Assembly (NCBI GenBank): GCA_035079385.1
Contig: JAVHKY010000003.1
Coordinates: 6,985,501-7,049,500 of the forward strand
DNA: 64,000 nucleotides
Reading direction: 5' to 3'
Origin: Aspidiotus rigidus
Lineage: Eukaryota > Arthropoda > Insecta > Hemiptera > Diaspididae
Shown here: in pieces, positions 54,231-64,000 of the stretch
Numbering within the stretch: position 1 is the stretch's first letter
Layout: each line of letters begins with the position of its first letter
Notes under the pieces: model-generated
What the model saw: the letters and a program-made list of their open reading frames with translations, nothing else
What the model was told of the DNA's origin: nothing
The model's database searches: none
Translations under genes and position numbers: made by a program

Positions 54231-57200
54231 TAAAGCAGAAGTGGCCTTCAAATACACATGACGTCATCCTCTATGAGACATAAAACATGCATGATCCGCA
54301 TTCATTTAGCTCTGCCAAAACATTTTCTTCTTTTTGGATGAAAACATCGATGCTTCACCTCCACTGACTATTATTCTTAATTCTTATCACCTATCAGAAA
54401 TTTAGTGCCTGCGTGTTCTTAAGATAACTGGGGACTGATCAGTAAAACTGGCTTCATGGTTGACAGATATCGTGTTTCCTGGAGATTGGAGATACTTTCA
54501 CTCATAATTGAAGTTAGCGGTCGCTCAATGTACTTCTCATTAGACGGACGCCCCTTAGACAGAAAGGTCTTTAATTAGGAAACTCAATCGGGACGGAAAA
54601 TCATAATTGTTTATCGTCTTCGCAATTCTATTGAACTTTTTTCATAAAAATATTGTCCGAATAATTTACGGATTCAAGTCGAATAAGCAAACTGAGATCG
54701 GTCAAATGACGAAAAAACACGACGGGAACGCATTTTGGAACGTTCAAGAGTGACAGAAAATCGTCTCATTCTCTGGAACGCCTACTGGAAAAACTTGAAT
54801 TACTAGTAGCCGAAATTTGTGTTCTGGTTAAAAGGGGGAAAAAATTACGGAACACATTTAGAAAGTCTGAAATGCCGAAACACTATGAAGTTTTTTGTTT
54901 TTTCAAGACGGAACCAAAATAGTGAAACATTCCAATGATTCGAAAATGAAATATGGTAAAGCAAGACTTTCAAGAGATCGTTTTAATTGTGCTGTAGGTA
55001 TATCGAGAGCAATGTAGTAAACTTGAAAATGTATCACAGTAATTTTTGTCATGATGAAGAGAGTGCAAGGCGATATCACCAATATAGACTAAGGGGTCCA
55101 AAGCGGTATCATGAGAATGCCTCACATCCCCCTTTCGATTTCATTTCGCTGCATTCCACTTATTGAATTTATTGTAAAAGTAAGTTATGTGCGTAGTTAA
55201 ACGTCTTCACTGCGGTAGAGCACTAGCTACTGAATTTTTGCGCAGCCTTTCTGAAGATTAATGCTTCTCAAGTAGAATTAGTCCTTCATTAGGCTAGAAT
55301 AAATACTTCATCTTCGTGCAGTTCCCAAGCACTGTAATTAGTAACAATGGAGCTCTTTTTAACGCCCATATGGAATATTTCTGTCTCTCAGAAGAGGCTA
55401 AGAAATGGCAAGATGATGAAAAATAAGATGCGAACGATAAGAAAACGACCCCAACCCACACATTTCATATAGATATCCTTCGTTATACAAACTTTTCTAC
55501 ATCGGAGAGAGGTGGACAACAATCATTCGATTTAAATATGGACTCGAGTATAAAAAATATTGTAAATGGTTAATGGAATAAACTAATAAATAATTTTTAC
55601 AAAAGTTGTCAAAATTTAAAAATAGAATTGCGTATGCTTTTTGAAAACGAAATCATGATTCGACATGAAGTACCAGCACCCTTTTTTTTTTTTTTGCTTT
55701 TTCATTCTACATTACAGTACACATTTATCACGAGATTACTATCGTGAATGGAAAAAATTCGAGTATTGGAAAGGAAAATGGCCAACGTTGAAGTTGGAAA
55801 AAGAAAGAAAGAACTTGAGAGGAAAATACCAGCAAAAGAACTGAAACTTCTATGGTATTTCGTTGTAAACTTTTTGCGAATACGTCTGAATGAAATAGGA
55901 CGAAACGTTCAGATTAAACATATTCCTGAAATTTACGATAATAATAATTATAAATTCCAACTATTAGTGCAGTGTTACCATTTCTATATAGAAGGAAGAA
56001 GCGGACGAAGGGGAGTGAGGGAAGGGAAAAAACGTAACTGACTCCTCACGCTCGTTTCGCCTTTCCTTTCAGTTTTTGATGCAATTTAATTTTCAAGCGA
56101 TACTTTCTTTTTGGCTTTCGCTCAAAACTGTTAACGTTTTTCGCTAAATTGTCAACTTTTATGTTTTTTATGCTGATGAGTTTTCCACTTTATCCTCGTT
56201 CCGTGTTATTCTCTTAGCCGCCGACTGTTTCACCACCAAGCGTTTCTTTTATCTTTTTTTTTTTTTTGTCCGTTTCGTTTCGCAATTTTTTATTATTATT
56301 ATTTTTTTTTTTTGCTTTCGCGAAGACGACTCTTTTCTTGTATTTATATACGTTTAATCCTGCATCGTAAACTGTAAATTTTCATATAATCTCTCGTCCT
56401 GTGCTGCTATTCCATAGCAGCCATTTCGGTATCTTCTTCTTTCCTATTTGATTCTTTTAATTGTGATTTATACTAAGGAGGAAGTCCGGAAAAATGTCGT
56501 CTCTTCTATATCATATTTATTAACGGCCACTCTTTCGTTATTGTTTATATATTCTCTCTTTCTTTCTTTTTTTCTTTTTTTTCTTCTCTCCCCTGAATCC
56601 TGTGTTTTTTCTTCGCTACTGTAAGGGTGTTGCTTTCCTTTTTCCACGCAAATTTTGATTTTTCTTCGAAGTACAAATATTAATTACTATAGCACACAGA
56701 ATTTGGTCATTATTAATTCACGACTACAGACACTCTTAATTCTCGAGCTTATATAATTTTTTCAATTTCAACAATTTTGCTACCGGTTAATTTATTAGTT
56801 TTTATTATTATTTTCGTTTTGCGAGAATCTTGTGTATTGTTCTACATCACCAAATGGCGTGGGAGTGTAAGTTTTATTTGTTGTGTTGCAAAATCTAAAA
56901 CAATAAATAAAGAATAAACTATGTGTTATCGTAGCGAAGAAAAGCCTATAATGTCATCGTTTAAATAGTTTTCAAAGAATCGACAAGTAAAATTGGCCAT
57001 AAATTAAACTGGCGAACGGGAGACGCAGGGTAAACGAGCATAGCAGCTCTTCGAGTTGGATAGGAAAAAAAGCGAGTAACGCATACTTATAACAGAGATG
57101 GATGCGAATATATTCGAATAGAAGTTTAGAAATGTATATATATTACAATAAGAAAAAAAGAAAAAAAAGTAAACTATTAAATAAAAACAAGAGAATATAG

Positions 57201-57290
57201 CGTAAAAATAGTAGATATATAGAAACACTACCTGTAATGGTAGAGGTGATGGTGATGGCTACTCCAGAGGTAGTACGATAGTCACAACTC
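54231..57290. other. Unassigned AT-rich DNA with simple T-rich tracts
   Basis: T runs at 55682, 56255 and 56306; a TTC/TTTC-rich stretch at 56560-56590. A frame at 55748-56041 is lysine-rich and without signature. No repeat ends seen. Confidence 0.35.
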
Positions 57291-57294
57291 AGCA

Positions 57295-57430
57295 ATATCG
57301 GTAGTAGTAGTAGTAGTAATAGTAGTAAACGATTGAATTCGTAGTTGTAATAGGAATAGTAGTAGTAGAAATGGTAGTAGTTGTAGTAGGAGATATAGTA
57401 ATAATAATAATTGTTGTGGTAGTAAATGTG
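57295..57430. repeat. GTA trinucleotide microsatellite, imperfect
   Basis: GGTAGTAGTAGTAGTAGTAA and further GTA/ATA/GTT triplets run for about 130 bp. Overlapping tyrosine-rich and isoleucine-rich frames are artefacts. Confidence 0.8.
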
Positions 57431-57959
57431 GTTATAGGAGCTCTTGTGCCTCTGTGGTACAAGCACAGGATACAAGACACGAACATTACCAAACAATGCG
57501 AATTGTTAATTTTGATTTGTTGGTCACGAGTTTCACGATAGTTTCGTTAGATAGCGTTATATTACGGTAGCTATAGTACGTGCGACATACGGTAGTAGAA
57601 CTACCCAACGTGGTCACAAGTTTTTTTTTTCCTTTTGCTTTCTTCCTTCTCTCTCTCATTCTTCCTCTCCTCTCTTCATCACTCACCCTATCTTTTTCTT
57701 TTATTTACTTCGGTTTAACATTGAAACGACGACAAACCACGATGGAAATGGTATGAAACTATGCAACTGTTTAAGCAGCAGCTTGTTGAGAAGAAAAATT
57801 CGACTGTTGAAGCTGGAAACGTCTGACACTAGATGCATCGATTTATTCCCATATTATCTTCACAATATTGAACCAATGTGGCAATGTAGGATAATTTTCT
57901 GAAACATATTTACTCGCGAGGGAATTACTCGGATTGATTGAGAAATAAAGTCGATGTAG

Positions 57960-59077
57960 AGTCAATCCGTTTCTGAAGTTTACGGTCATTCATTATGAAG
58001 GAAATACTCGCGAAGAGTAAAGAGAAAATTACAAGAATCGCAATAAAAATCAACCGACCGAGCGCTTTCAGCTAAACATCCATTCTCAAGGTGTAGAAAG
58101 CGACTGAACCCAACACCAACAAGATCGAGTAACAACAACGAGGAGGTCATGACAGAACCGGCAGCGAGTCATCGAAGTGTGAATCATCCTCATAGACTAA
58201 TTCAATCAATATCTCCTGAGGAATATACCTGTTCAACGCGGTCGGTGACGATGAATTTCTAACGCTAAGCGTCTGAAATATGATAGACTCCTCTTTGGGA
58301 CTATGACCACTTTCAATTAAATGGTCCGCAAACGCCGACTCGCTTACTTTTCTTTTTTCCCAGGCTTTCCTGTGTTCATCTACTCTAATTTGGAGTTGAC
58401 GGCTAGTCATACCTATGTACACACTGGGGCGATCGCCACAGGCCACCCTATAAACACCCCCCCCCCCCGTCTCGGTATTGAATCTTTCAATTTGACCAAA
58501 AGGCTCTTAACCGTATTGGTACTATAAAACGCTGGCCGAAAGCCGAAGGGACGGAGGACACGGCTCAACTCCGAAGAAAACCTCCCCAGAAATGGCAACC
58601 TAATCCACCGTTTTCGTCTGTCAAGGTGCAATTCACGGGGAGGAAGGTTGTGGAATCGAGACTTTTTCTTGTAAGTCTCCTTCGGACCATAAGGTCAATG
58701 TCAACCTTGACCTGATTCACCTTAGCCAAAAGCTTTATCGTCACGAGTTCTTTTTTGAAGGCAACCTCACTCAGAGGGAGTTGAGCGAGGCGATAGATTA
58801 AGCTATTAAATGTAGCTAGTTTATGGGCAAAATGTACGAAAGACGACCCGTGGATAGCAATGTCGGTCGAAGTACTTTTCCGGTAAATACCGAATTCATG
58901 GACCCCGTCAATCACGAATATGGATAAGTCCAGAAAATTTATTGATGAACCTCCAACTTCCAGAGTAAATTTGATGGAAGGGTATAATTTATTTAAATGA
59001 GCGAGAAACTCACTAAGGTGCTCCGCAGGACCGGTCCACGCACACAATATGTTATCCACAGGCCAATAGAAAACGTG
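57960..59077 (-). pseudogene. PLE E 3' half: end of RT and GIY-YIG
   Basis: On the minus strand, VDNILCAWTGPAEHLSEFL (the catalytic D-D has become D-N), GGSSINFLDLSIF, IYRKSTSTDIAIHGSSF, then frame changes to WIRLPFLGRFSSELSRVL and to RPSVYIGMTSRQLQIRVDEH and FADHLIESGHSPKEESI. The tail (58065-58092) carries the conserved hairpin. Residue order matches PLE C. At least two frameshifts. The RT upstream part continues at 60517-60319, across an insertion. Confidence 0.85.
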
Positions 59078-59234
59078 ATTCAAAAAATGACGGCTTCCAT
59101 AACGAAGTTAAACGAGGAACGCAGGGAACCTGTTTTATGAGTCAAATGGGATTTCGTATTGAAAATTCAAGGAAGCCTAGACCTAGATAAAGCCAGTATA
59201 AAGAAGGCCTAGACCTACTATAAGCCTAGTATAA

Positions 59235-59536
59235 TATAGTTTGAGAGTCTAAATTTTTCTCGAACCTCGAGGTATGTATGATAGCTCGAGAGTTGAATTT
59301 TTTTCAAGTCCCTCTCATCTCATATATAGCTCGATAGTCGAAATTTTAACAGAGAACCTGTTTTATACGGGGGCTTTTTCAGAAATTTGCCGTCCGCCGT
59401 GCGGCGTCCAGCAAAAAACTTGGAAAAATTTCGACTCTCGAGCCTTATATGATAAGAGGGGGACTTGGAAAAAATCTCGACTCTCAAGCTATATATGATA
59501 GGAGGGGGACTTGGAAAAATTTCGACTCTCGAGCTA
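59235..59536. repeat. Satellite monomers, both orientations
   Basis: 59240-59345 reads mainly as the complement (TTTTTCAAGTCCCTCTCATC, TATATAGCTCGATAGTCG) and 59425-59536 as the forward form (CTTGGAAAAATTTCGACTCT). A terminal repeat copy lies between them. Confidence 0.75.
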
Positions 59537-59538
59537 TA

Positions 59539-60063
59539 CAGTCGAACCTTGCTAAGTCGAACCGCTGGGGCCGAGTAAATTAGTTCGATTTATCTATGGT
59601 TTGTTTCATAAAGCATTCGATTTTTGGAAGTGACAGTTCGATTTAGCAAAAATTCGATTTATCAAGGGCGGAATTCGATTTAAGTATGAAAACGCAAAAA
59701 TTTGGAACAAACAATATGTGATAATACAGAATTTAACTTATCAATTGTAGATTCACACCTCAACGAACGTTCGATTTGTAATGGCTTTTCAATTACAACA
59801 CACGAAAAATAAAGGTTTTACTTTCCATCATGAGATGCATAGTCGAAACGTTCGATTTGTAGAAGTTTTTCCAATACAACGTACGAACTATAGGGGGTTT
59901 TTCTCCTCAAAGCTGGCTCTAAAAATTCGATTTATCTAAACTTTGTTTTGTTTATAAAGGTAAAAATACATGCATTTTGGTATTTTGGGACCGGGACTTG
60001 AACATTTGTTCGAAATATCCTAAAATTCGGTTTATCGATGTTCGACTTAGCAAGATTCGACTG
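59539..60063. mobile_element. pogo-like MITE, 525 bp, TA duplication
   Basis: Ends CAGTCGAAYCTTGCTAAGTC followed by GAAC are inverted with one mismatch in 24 bases. TA flanks both sides (59537-59538, 60064-60065). ATTCGATTTATC-like motifs recur inside. The family differs in sequence from the 1448-1958 element but has the same CAGT..GAA..TA layout. Confidence 0.85.
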
Positions 60064-60099
60064 TATTTCCTCGTTTAACTTCGTTAAGGAAGCCGTCGT

Positions 60100-60240
60100 T
60101 TTTCTAAGTCCTTCTCCTATCATATATGGCTGGAGAGTCGAACTTTTTCCAAGTCCCTCTCCTCTCATATATGGCTCGAGAGTCGAAATTTCTTCCAAGT
60201 CCCCCTCCTATCATATATAGCTCCAGAGTCGAAATGTTTC
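60100..60240 (-). repeat. Satellite monomers (complement)
   Basis: CCAAGTCCCTCTCCTCTCAT, ATATGGCTCGAGAGTCGAAA and similar, three monomers. Confidence 0.8.
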
Positions 60241-60318
60241 CAAGTTTTTTGCTGGACGGCGCACGACGGACGGCAAATTTCTCAAAAAACCCCCCATAAA
60301 ACAGGTTTCCTGTTAAAA

Positions 60319-60517
60319 CACCTGGCCCGATGAAAACAAGTCAGCCTCAAATTTGGACATAAAAACTTCCGAAATGAGAGAAAGCCAAGGGGGAACCTAT
60401 AGGGATCCCAACCTCCTCAGGGAACTCAAAATATTTACCATCAAATTTGCAAAAATTAGGCGACCAACAGGCGTTCAACAGGTCGAAAAATTCGCCAAAT
60501 TCATTATGAGGAGTACC
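60319..60517 (-). pseudogene. PLE E upstream RT fragment
   Basis: Minus strand: EFFDLLNACWSPNFCKFDGK and EFPEEVGIPIGSPLAFSHFG, the RT region immediately before YVDD in PLE C. The SPLGSLVSE part is damaged (SPLAFSHFG). The fragment is cut at 60517 by a junction with plus-strand PLE sequence. Confidence 0.8.
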
Positions 60518-61010
60518 AGACTGGGGAGTGTTTATAGGGTGGCCTATGGCGATTGGCCCACCGTGTACATAGGTATGACTAGCTGTCAACTCCAAATTAG
60601 AGTTAATGAACACAGGAAAGCCTGAGAAAAAAGAAAAGTAGGCGAGTCGGCGTTTGCGGACCATTTAATTGAAAGTGGTCATAGTCCCAAAGAGGGGTTT
60701 GAAGTTCTCCTTCACAAGGAAAAATCATATTTCAGACGCTTAGCGTTAGAAGAAATTGAAATTCATCGTCACCGAAATATTAAAGACATCACCGTGTTGA
60801 ACAGGTATATTCCTGAGGAGGGATTGATTGAATTAGTCTATGAGGATGATTCACACTTCGATGACTCGCTGCCGGTTCTGTCATGACCTCCTCGTCGTTG
60901 TTACTCGTTCTTGTTGGTATTGGGTTCAGTCGCTTTCTACACCTTGAGAATGGCTGTTTAGCCGAAAGTGCTCGGTCGGTTGATTTTTATTGCAGTTCTT
61001 GTAATTTTCT
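60518..61010 (+). pseudogene. PLE F: GIY-YIG end and tail, opposite strand
   Basis: Plus strand: WPTVYIGMTSCQLQIRVNEH, a stop in RKA*EKRK, then GESAFADHLIESGHSPKEG, HKEKSYFRRLALEEIEI, NRYIPEEGLIELVYEDDSHF and DSLPVLS. The tail contains GAGAATGGCTGTTTAGCCGA AAG (60946-60968). It is very similar to PLE E, but starts abruptly at 60518, back to back with E. Confidence 0.85.
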
Positions 61011-62389
61011 CGTAAAAAAAAAAGAAAGAAAGAAAGAAAGAAAGAGGAAAAGGGAAAAAATGGACGAGATAAATATTCTAAAAGCCTTCATTCCATAACC
61101 CCCTAAAAAAATTCCTAAATCCGCCACTGGCAGACGTGCTGCTCATTACGCGTATTATGCAAAGTTGCTGCCCATTACGCGTAATCAGCAATATTTTTCT
61201 GCCTATGCTGCCCATTACTCGTATTGAGCATCCTTATGAACCAATCCGAATTGGTTCGGCTTGGTTCAGTGGGAACTGGAAGGGATATCGTCGGTGCGTC
61301 AAAGCAATCGATAAACATGCAATTCTGCGTGCCATGCACGCCGAATATACGGGTGGACTTTTTCTTGAAATGCAACCATCGGTTATAGGGGTAAAACACT
61401 CGCTGAATCCGAATTTCATGGTTTCCAAGTCGAATTTTGCCTCCTTATGGCCCAAATCCAAGATGGCGGCCAAACTTATTTCATTTCTGTTTCAAGGTAA
61501 AACAGAAAATTGTAATTTTTTTCTTTTGGAGGGCGAGGGGGGGTGTGTCTGGTGTACAGAATTGGATCTTCAAACTCTACTTGAGATATTGGGATCACAT
61601 ACCGCCAACGTGAGGACCCAAATTTGGGTCAAATTAAGGCCAAATTTATTGGCAATATAATGCTAGAGTGTAAGGTATCGTTTCTATGGTTTTTTGATCC
61701 GGGAAAATCAAAAACGACCATCATGAGCTTGCCTGGGAATCAAAAGTCGAGATACTTGGGTCCTGTGGTTATGTTCTCACAAACATGCTTGTCTGTTATT
61801 AGTTCTTTTTCCTTTTTTCCTTTAAAAAATATGATTCTTTATCAATAAAGTTATTCGAACTACAATTTTAAATAATTCTCCTGATTTTACAGTTCATCTT
61901 ATTTCTACGGACTAATTTTGAAATACATATGCTCTGTTTTGATAGTATACAATGCAGTTGAGAGAAAGCTCTGTGATTTTAACCTGACCAATTTCCAATC
62001 TCTCAAGTAGAGTTTGAAGACGCAATTCTGTATCCCAGCAACCTCCTCCCCCCCCCAAAAAAAAAAAAAAATCACAACCTTCGGTTTTACCTTGAAACAG
62101 AAATGAAATGAGTTTCGCCGCCATCTTGGATTTGGGCCATGAGGATGCAAAATTTAACTTGGCAACCATGAAATTCGGATTCCGCGAGTGTCTTTACCCT
62201 CATAATCGATGGTTGCCCAAATTCTCAAGAAATAATGTTGGGATGCGAAAATTGGCCATTTTCATAATTTGTCCACCAGTCTAGAAATTGTGACAATCAC
62301 GATAAATAATAGAATAAGAGAAATTTCAAAATGGACATGTTCACAAGGAGTATTAGAAATAGGAAAGTTGAAATACGGATATTCTTTTG

Positions 62390-62468
62390 CCCTGCCCGTG
62401 ACGATGTTTGGACCACGCACCTCTGAATCAGAAGTCCGCGACTCAACCGCTCGGCCACCGGCGCTGCG
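62390..62468 (-). repeat. tRNA-related SINE head (minus)
   Basis: Same family as 13981-14060: on the minus strand CCGGTGGCCGAGCGGTTGAG and GGTCCAAACATCG. Confidence 0.7.
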
Positions 62469-62724
62469 AAAAAATATCGCCCCATTTCAACTTTGAAAGG
62501 AAAGTTCCTACTTGTGATAAGGCACAAAGGCCATAAGAGGCAGTCGCAAACGCGCACTAATGCCGGGAGGAGTGTTCAGAAAAGCCAGGAGTGGGCAACT
62601 AACAGAAAGTTCAAAGTGGACATGTTCACACGGATTATTAGAAATAGGAAATTAAAAAGACGGATTTGTGCCTTATCCAAGTAGGAACTTTCCTTCCAAA
62701 GTTGAAATAGGGCGATATTTTTTT

Positions 62725-62803
62725 GCAGCGCCGGTGGCCGAGTGGTTGAGTCGCGGACTTCTGATTCAGAGGTGCGTGGTCCAAACCTCGTCACTGGCAA
62801 GGC
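62725..62803 (+). repeat. tRNA-related SINE head (plus)
   Basis: CCGGTGGCCGAGTGGTTGAG, 40 bases, GGTCCAAACCTCG, CACTGGCAA; tail AAAGAATATCCGTATTTCAAC as in the other copies. Confidence 0.7.
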
Positions 62804-63066
62804 AAAAGAATATCCGTATTTCAACTTTCCTATTTCTAATAGAAAAAGATTTTGAATTTCGAAAGTAATGACGATCCCCTTGAATGATGATAGAAAGTAA
62901 TTTACATTATAATGATTTTTTGAAGTATTCCAAGTAAAATGAAAATACCATTATTTTATAATCAAATCAGCTTCTCATTGGTCAATTCCGCCTGCTTATT
63001 ACGCGTATTGAGCAATTTTACTGCTCATTACGCGTAATGAGCAATTACGTGAATTGAGCGTAACAT

Positions 63067-64000
63067 AGTTATAGTTTTACATCATACTTCCCCTTATTTA
63101 AAAGGTTGTTAGGATAGAGGACTCCTTAATCAGAATTTGAATTTGTTAAAAAAAAAAAGAGAGTGCATACATGGATACCAAGTTTAATTTTGCTGCCAAA
63201 ACTGGACAGAACTCCCCTAAAATTTTATTGGTCTTCTCTATTTTGCACAAACCTTAAGATTCTGCTCCACATGCCTCATTCGTAAATACGCGTTAGTCCG
63301 ATTTATGAATGATTTATCATTGTAATCTGCAGCTCAAATATTCGCGCCTTATTTTTAAATAAACTCTCGTAGTTCAGTACTTATAGCACGAGTATTATTT
63401 TTGATGCGACACTGGAAAATAATGCACCCCGATTGTTTATTCTTGGCGTTTTCAAAATTCGTATCCTCGTAATTATGGACAAGGAAAAACTAATACACGA
63501 CATAAAGGAACGCTGAAAGCGTCAATTACAATTTCATAAATTTTGAGATTACGAGGCACGAAGTTAATTTATGTATTTACCAAAGGGATATCAGATGCGA
63601 ATGTTTACATTTTATTACGACAAATTACGATGAATCTCGTATTCGTAGCTGCGTTAAAGTGCTGATGCAGGGCAAACAAATGAAGGAGAAAAAACGATAA
63701 AGGTTTCTGAATAGCGAACTTCATGAGAATTCCGGAATAAAGTGAAGAGAGAAAAGCAGATTTGTAGACATATATTCATTCGGTTGAAGAAAGAGAGCTT
63801 GAGAAAACGAAAGGAAATGATAAACATTGACGAAATTAATTTTCTCGATATCGCGGAAAGGAGTTGGTCTACGTCATCGTTTCTATCTTCGACACGACGA
63901 TAACTTGACAAGCTGTCTCGATAAAATGAAAAGCTAGAAGAGTTTTTGGGACGTGGTAAAGCTTAAAGATTGAATCGGTATGAAGTCAAAGCGGATGGAC
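63067..64000. other. Unassigned AT-rich DNA
   Basis: No gene or repeat recognised; A-run at 63149. The window ends here. Confidence 0.35.

Larger units (their letters stand above)
59078..60318. mobile_element. Foldback/satellite composite inserted into PLE E
   Basis: The insert begins near AAATGACGGCTTCCATAACG and ends AAAACAGGTTTCCTGTT. It separates PLE motifs that are contiguous in PLE C (the minus-strand GIPIGSPL fragment at 60319-60517 and VDNILCAWTG at 59077). It holds the segment shared with 53.2 kb, satellite monomers, a 78-bp inverted pair (59349-59425 and 60241-60318), and a nested pogo-like MITE. Confidence 0.75.
61136..63066 (-). mobile_element. Composite inverted SINE-like element, copy 2
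   Basis: From 61390 to 63066 this is the inverse of 13685-15370, module for module: the ATCCGAATTTCATGG module (61396), central spacer, the module inverted (ends about 62182), a tRNA-like head on the minus strand (62390-62468), one on the plus strand (62725-62803), and the ATTACGCGTAAT terminus (62984-63066). In addition, ATTACGCGTAAT-type sequence occurs at the other side (61139-61228), followed by about 160 bp with no counterpart in copy 1. No credible protein. Confidence 0.75.

Noticed and set aside
53710..54283. Open frames of 185 codons (minus) and 148 codons (plus) on overlapping DNA
   Set aside because: They lie on a 45-bp minisatellite; the unit length keeps several frames open, and neither product has a recognisable fold.
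57143..57496. Tyrosine-rich 117-codon frame
   Set aside because: Translation of an imperfect GTA microsatellite and T-rich DNA.
1..64000. CRISPR array, prophage or bacterial operon
   Set aside because: No regularly spaced short repeats with unique spacers, no cas-like or phage genes, and all recognisable proteins are from eukaryotic transposons.

Overview
The window looks like a repeat-dense intergenic or heterochromatic stretch of an arthropod genome, most likely an insect. The base composition is AT-rich. No bacterial-type gene packing, operons or ribosome-binding sites are visible. The only proteins I can recognise belong to eukaryotic transposons: a hAT transposase of the ZMYM1-like type, a Phantom-type MULE transposase, an R1-clade LINE, a second LINE tail, and at least six Penelope-like element (PLE) fragments. 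No host protein-coding gene could be supported. Most of the long open frames are repeats or chance. The species cannot be named from this sequence.

Layout. 1-10.9 kb is a ~45-bp satellite (core: TATATGATAGGAGGGGGACTTGGAAAAATTTCGACTCTCGAGC, in pieces). It is interrupted by a short hAT MITE (872-1299), a pogo-like TA element (1448-1958), a second TA element (1996-3039) and an almost complete hAT transposon (5102-8728). Each has a visible target-site duplication. A terminal-inverted-repeat element (9223-10866) carrying a ~140-bp tandem repeat follows. 13.3-15.4 kb holds a 27-bp-type minisatellite and a ~1.7-kb composite element built of inverted tRNA-like SINE modules; a second copy lies inverted at 61.1-63.1 kb. 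15.9-18.4 kb contains decayed PLE fragments from at least two lineages. 21.7-23.5 kb is a MULE relic. 24-29 kb is mostly unassigned apart from small MITEs. 29.2-30.1 kb is an R1-clade LINE 3' end. 32.9-35.4 kb is a nearly full-length but frameshifted PLE, followed by ~150-bp tandem repeats and a perfect 120-bp palindrome. 37.3-40.6 kb is a nest of foldback and MITE elements. 44.4-47.8 kb is a duplicated unit split by a PLE with an inverted terminal repeat and an 11-bp target duplication. 48.2-50.6 kb has foldback elements, 53.2-54.2 kb a foldback element and a 45-bp minisatellite, and 58-61 kb two PLE copies in inverted orientation, one interrupted by a foldback/satellite insert that itself contains a pogo-like MITE.

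The elements share structural themes rather than a pathway. Retroelements (PLE, LINE) supply reverse transcriptase and endonuclease relics. DNA elements (hAT, MULE, pogo-like) supply ends for many non-autonomous derivatives. Several families carry tandem repeats inside or at their ends. Long inverted repeats are frequent and could fold into long hairpins if transcribed. The most unusual features are the composite inverted tRNA-like element present twice, the conserved GATGG-stem-CCGAAAG hairpin in PLE tails, the 120-bp perfect palindrome made of PLE terminal sequence, and the nested insertions in the satellite.
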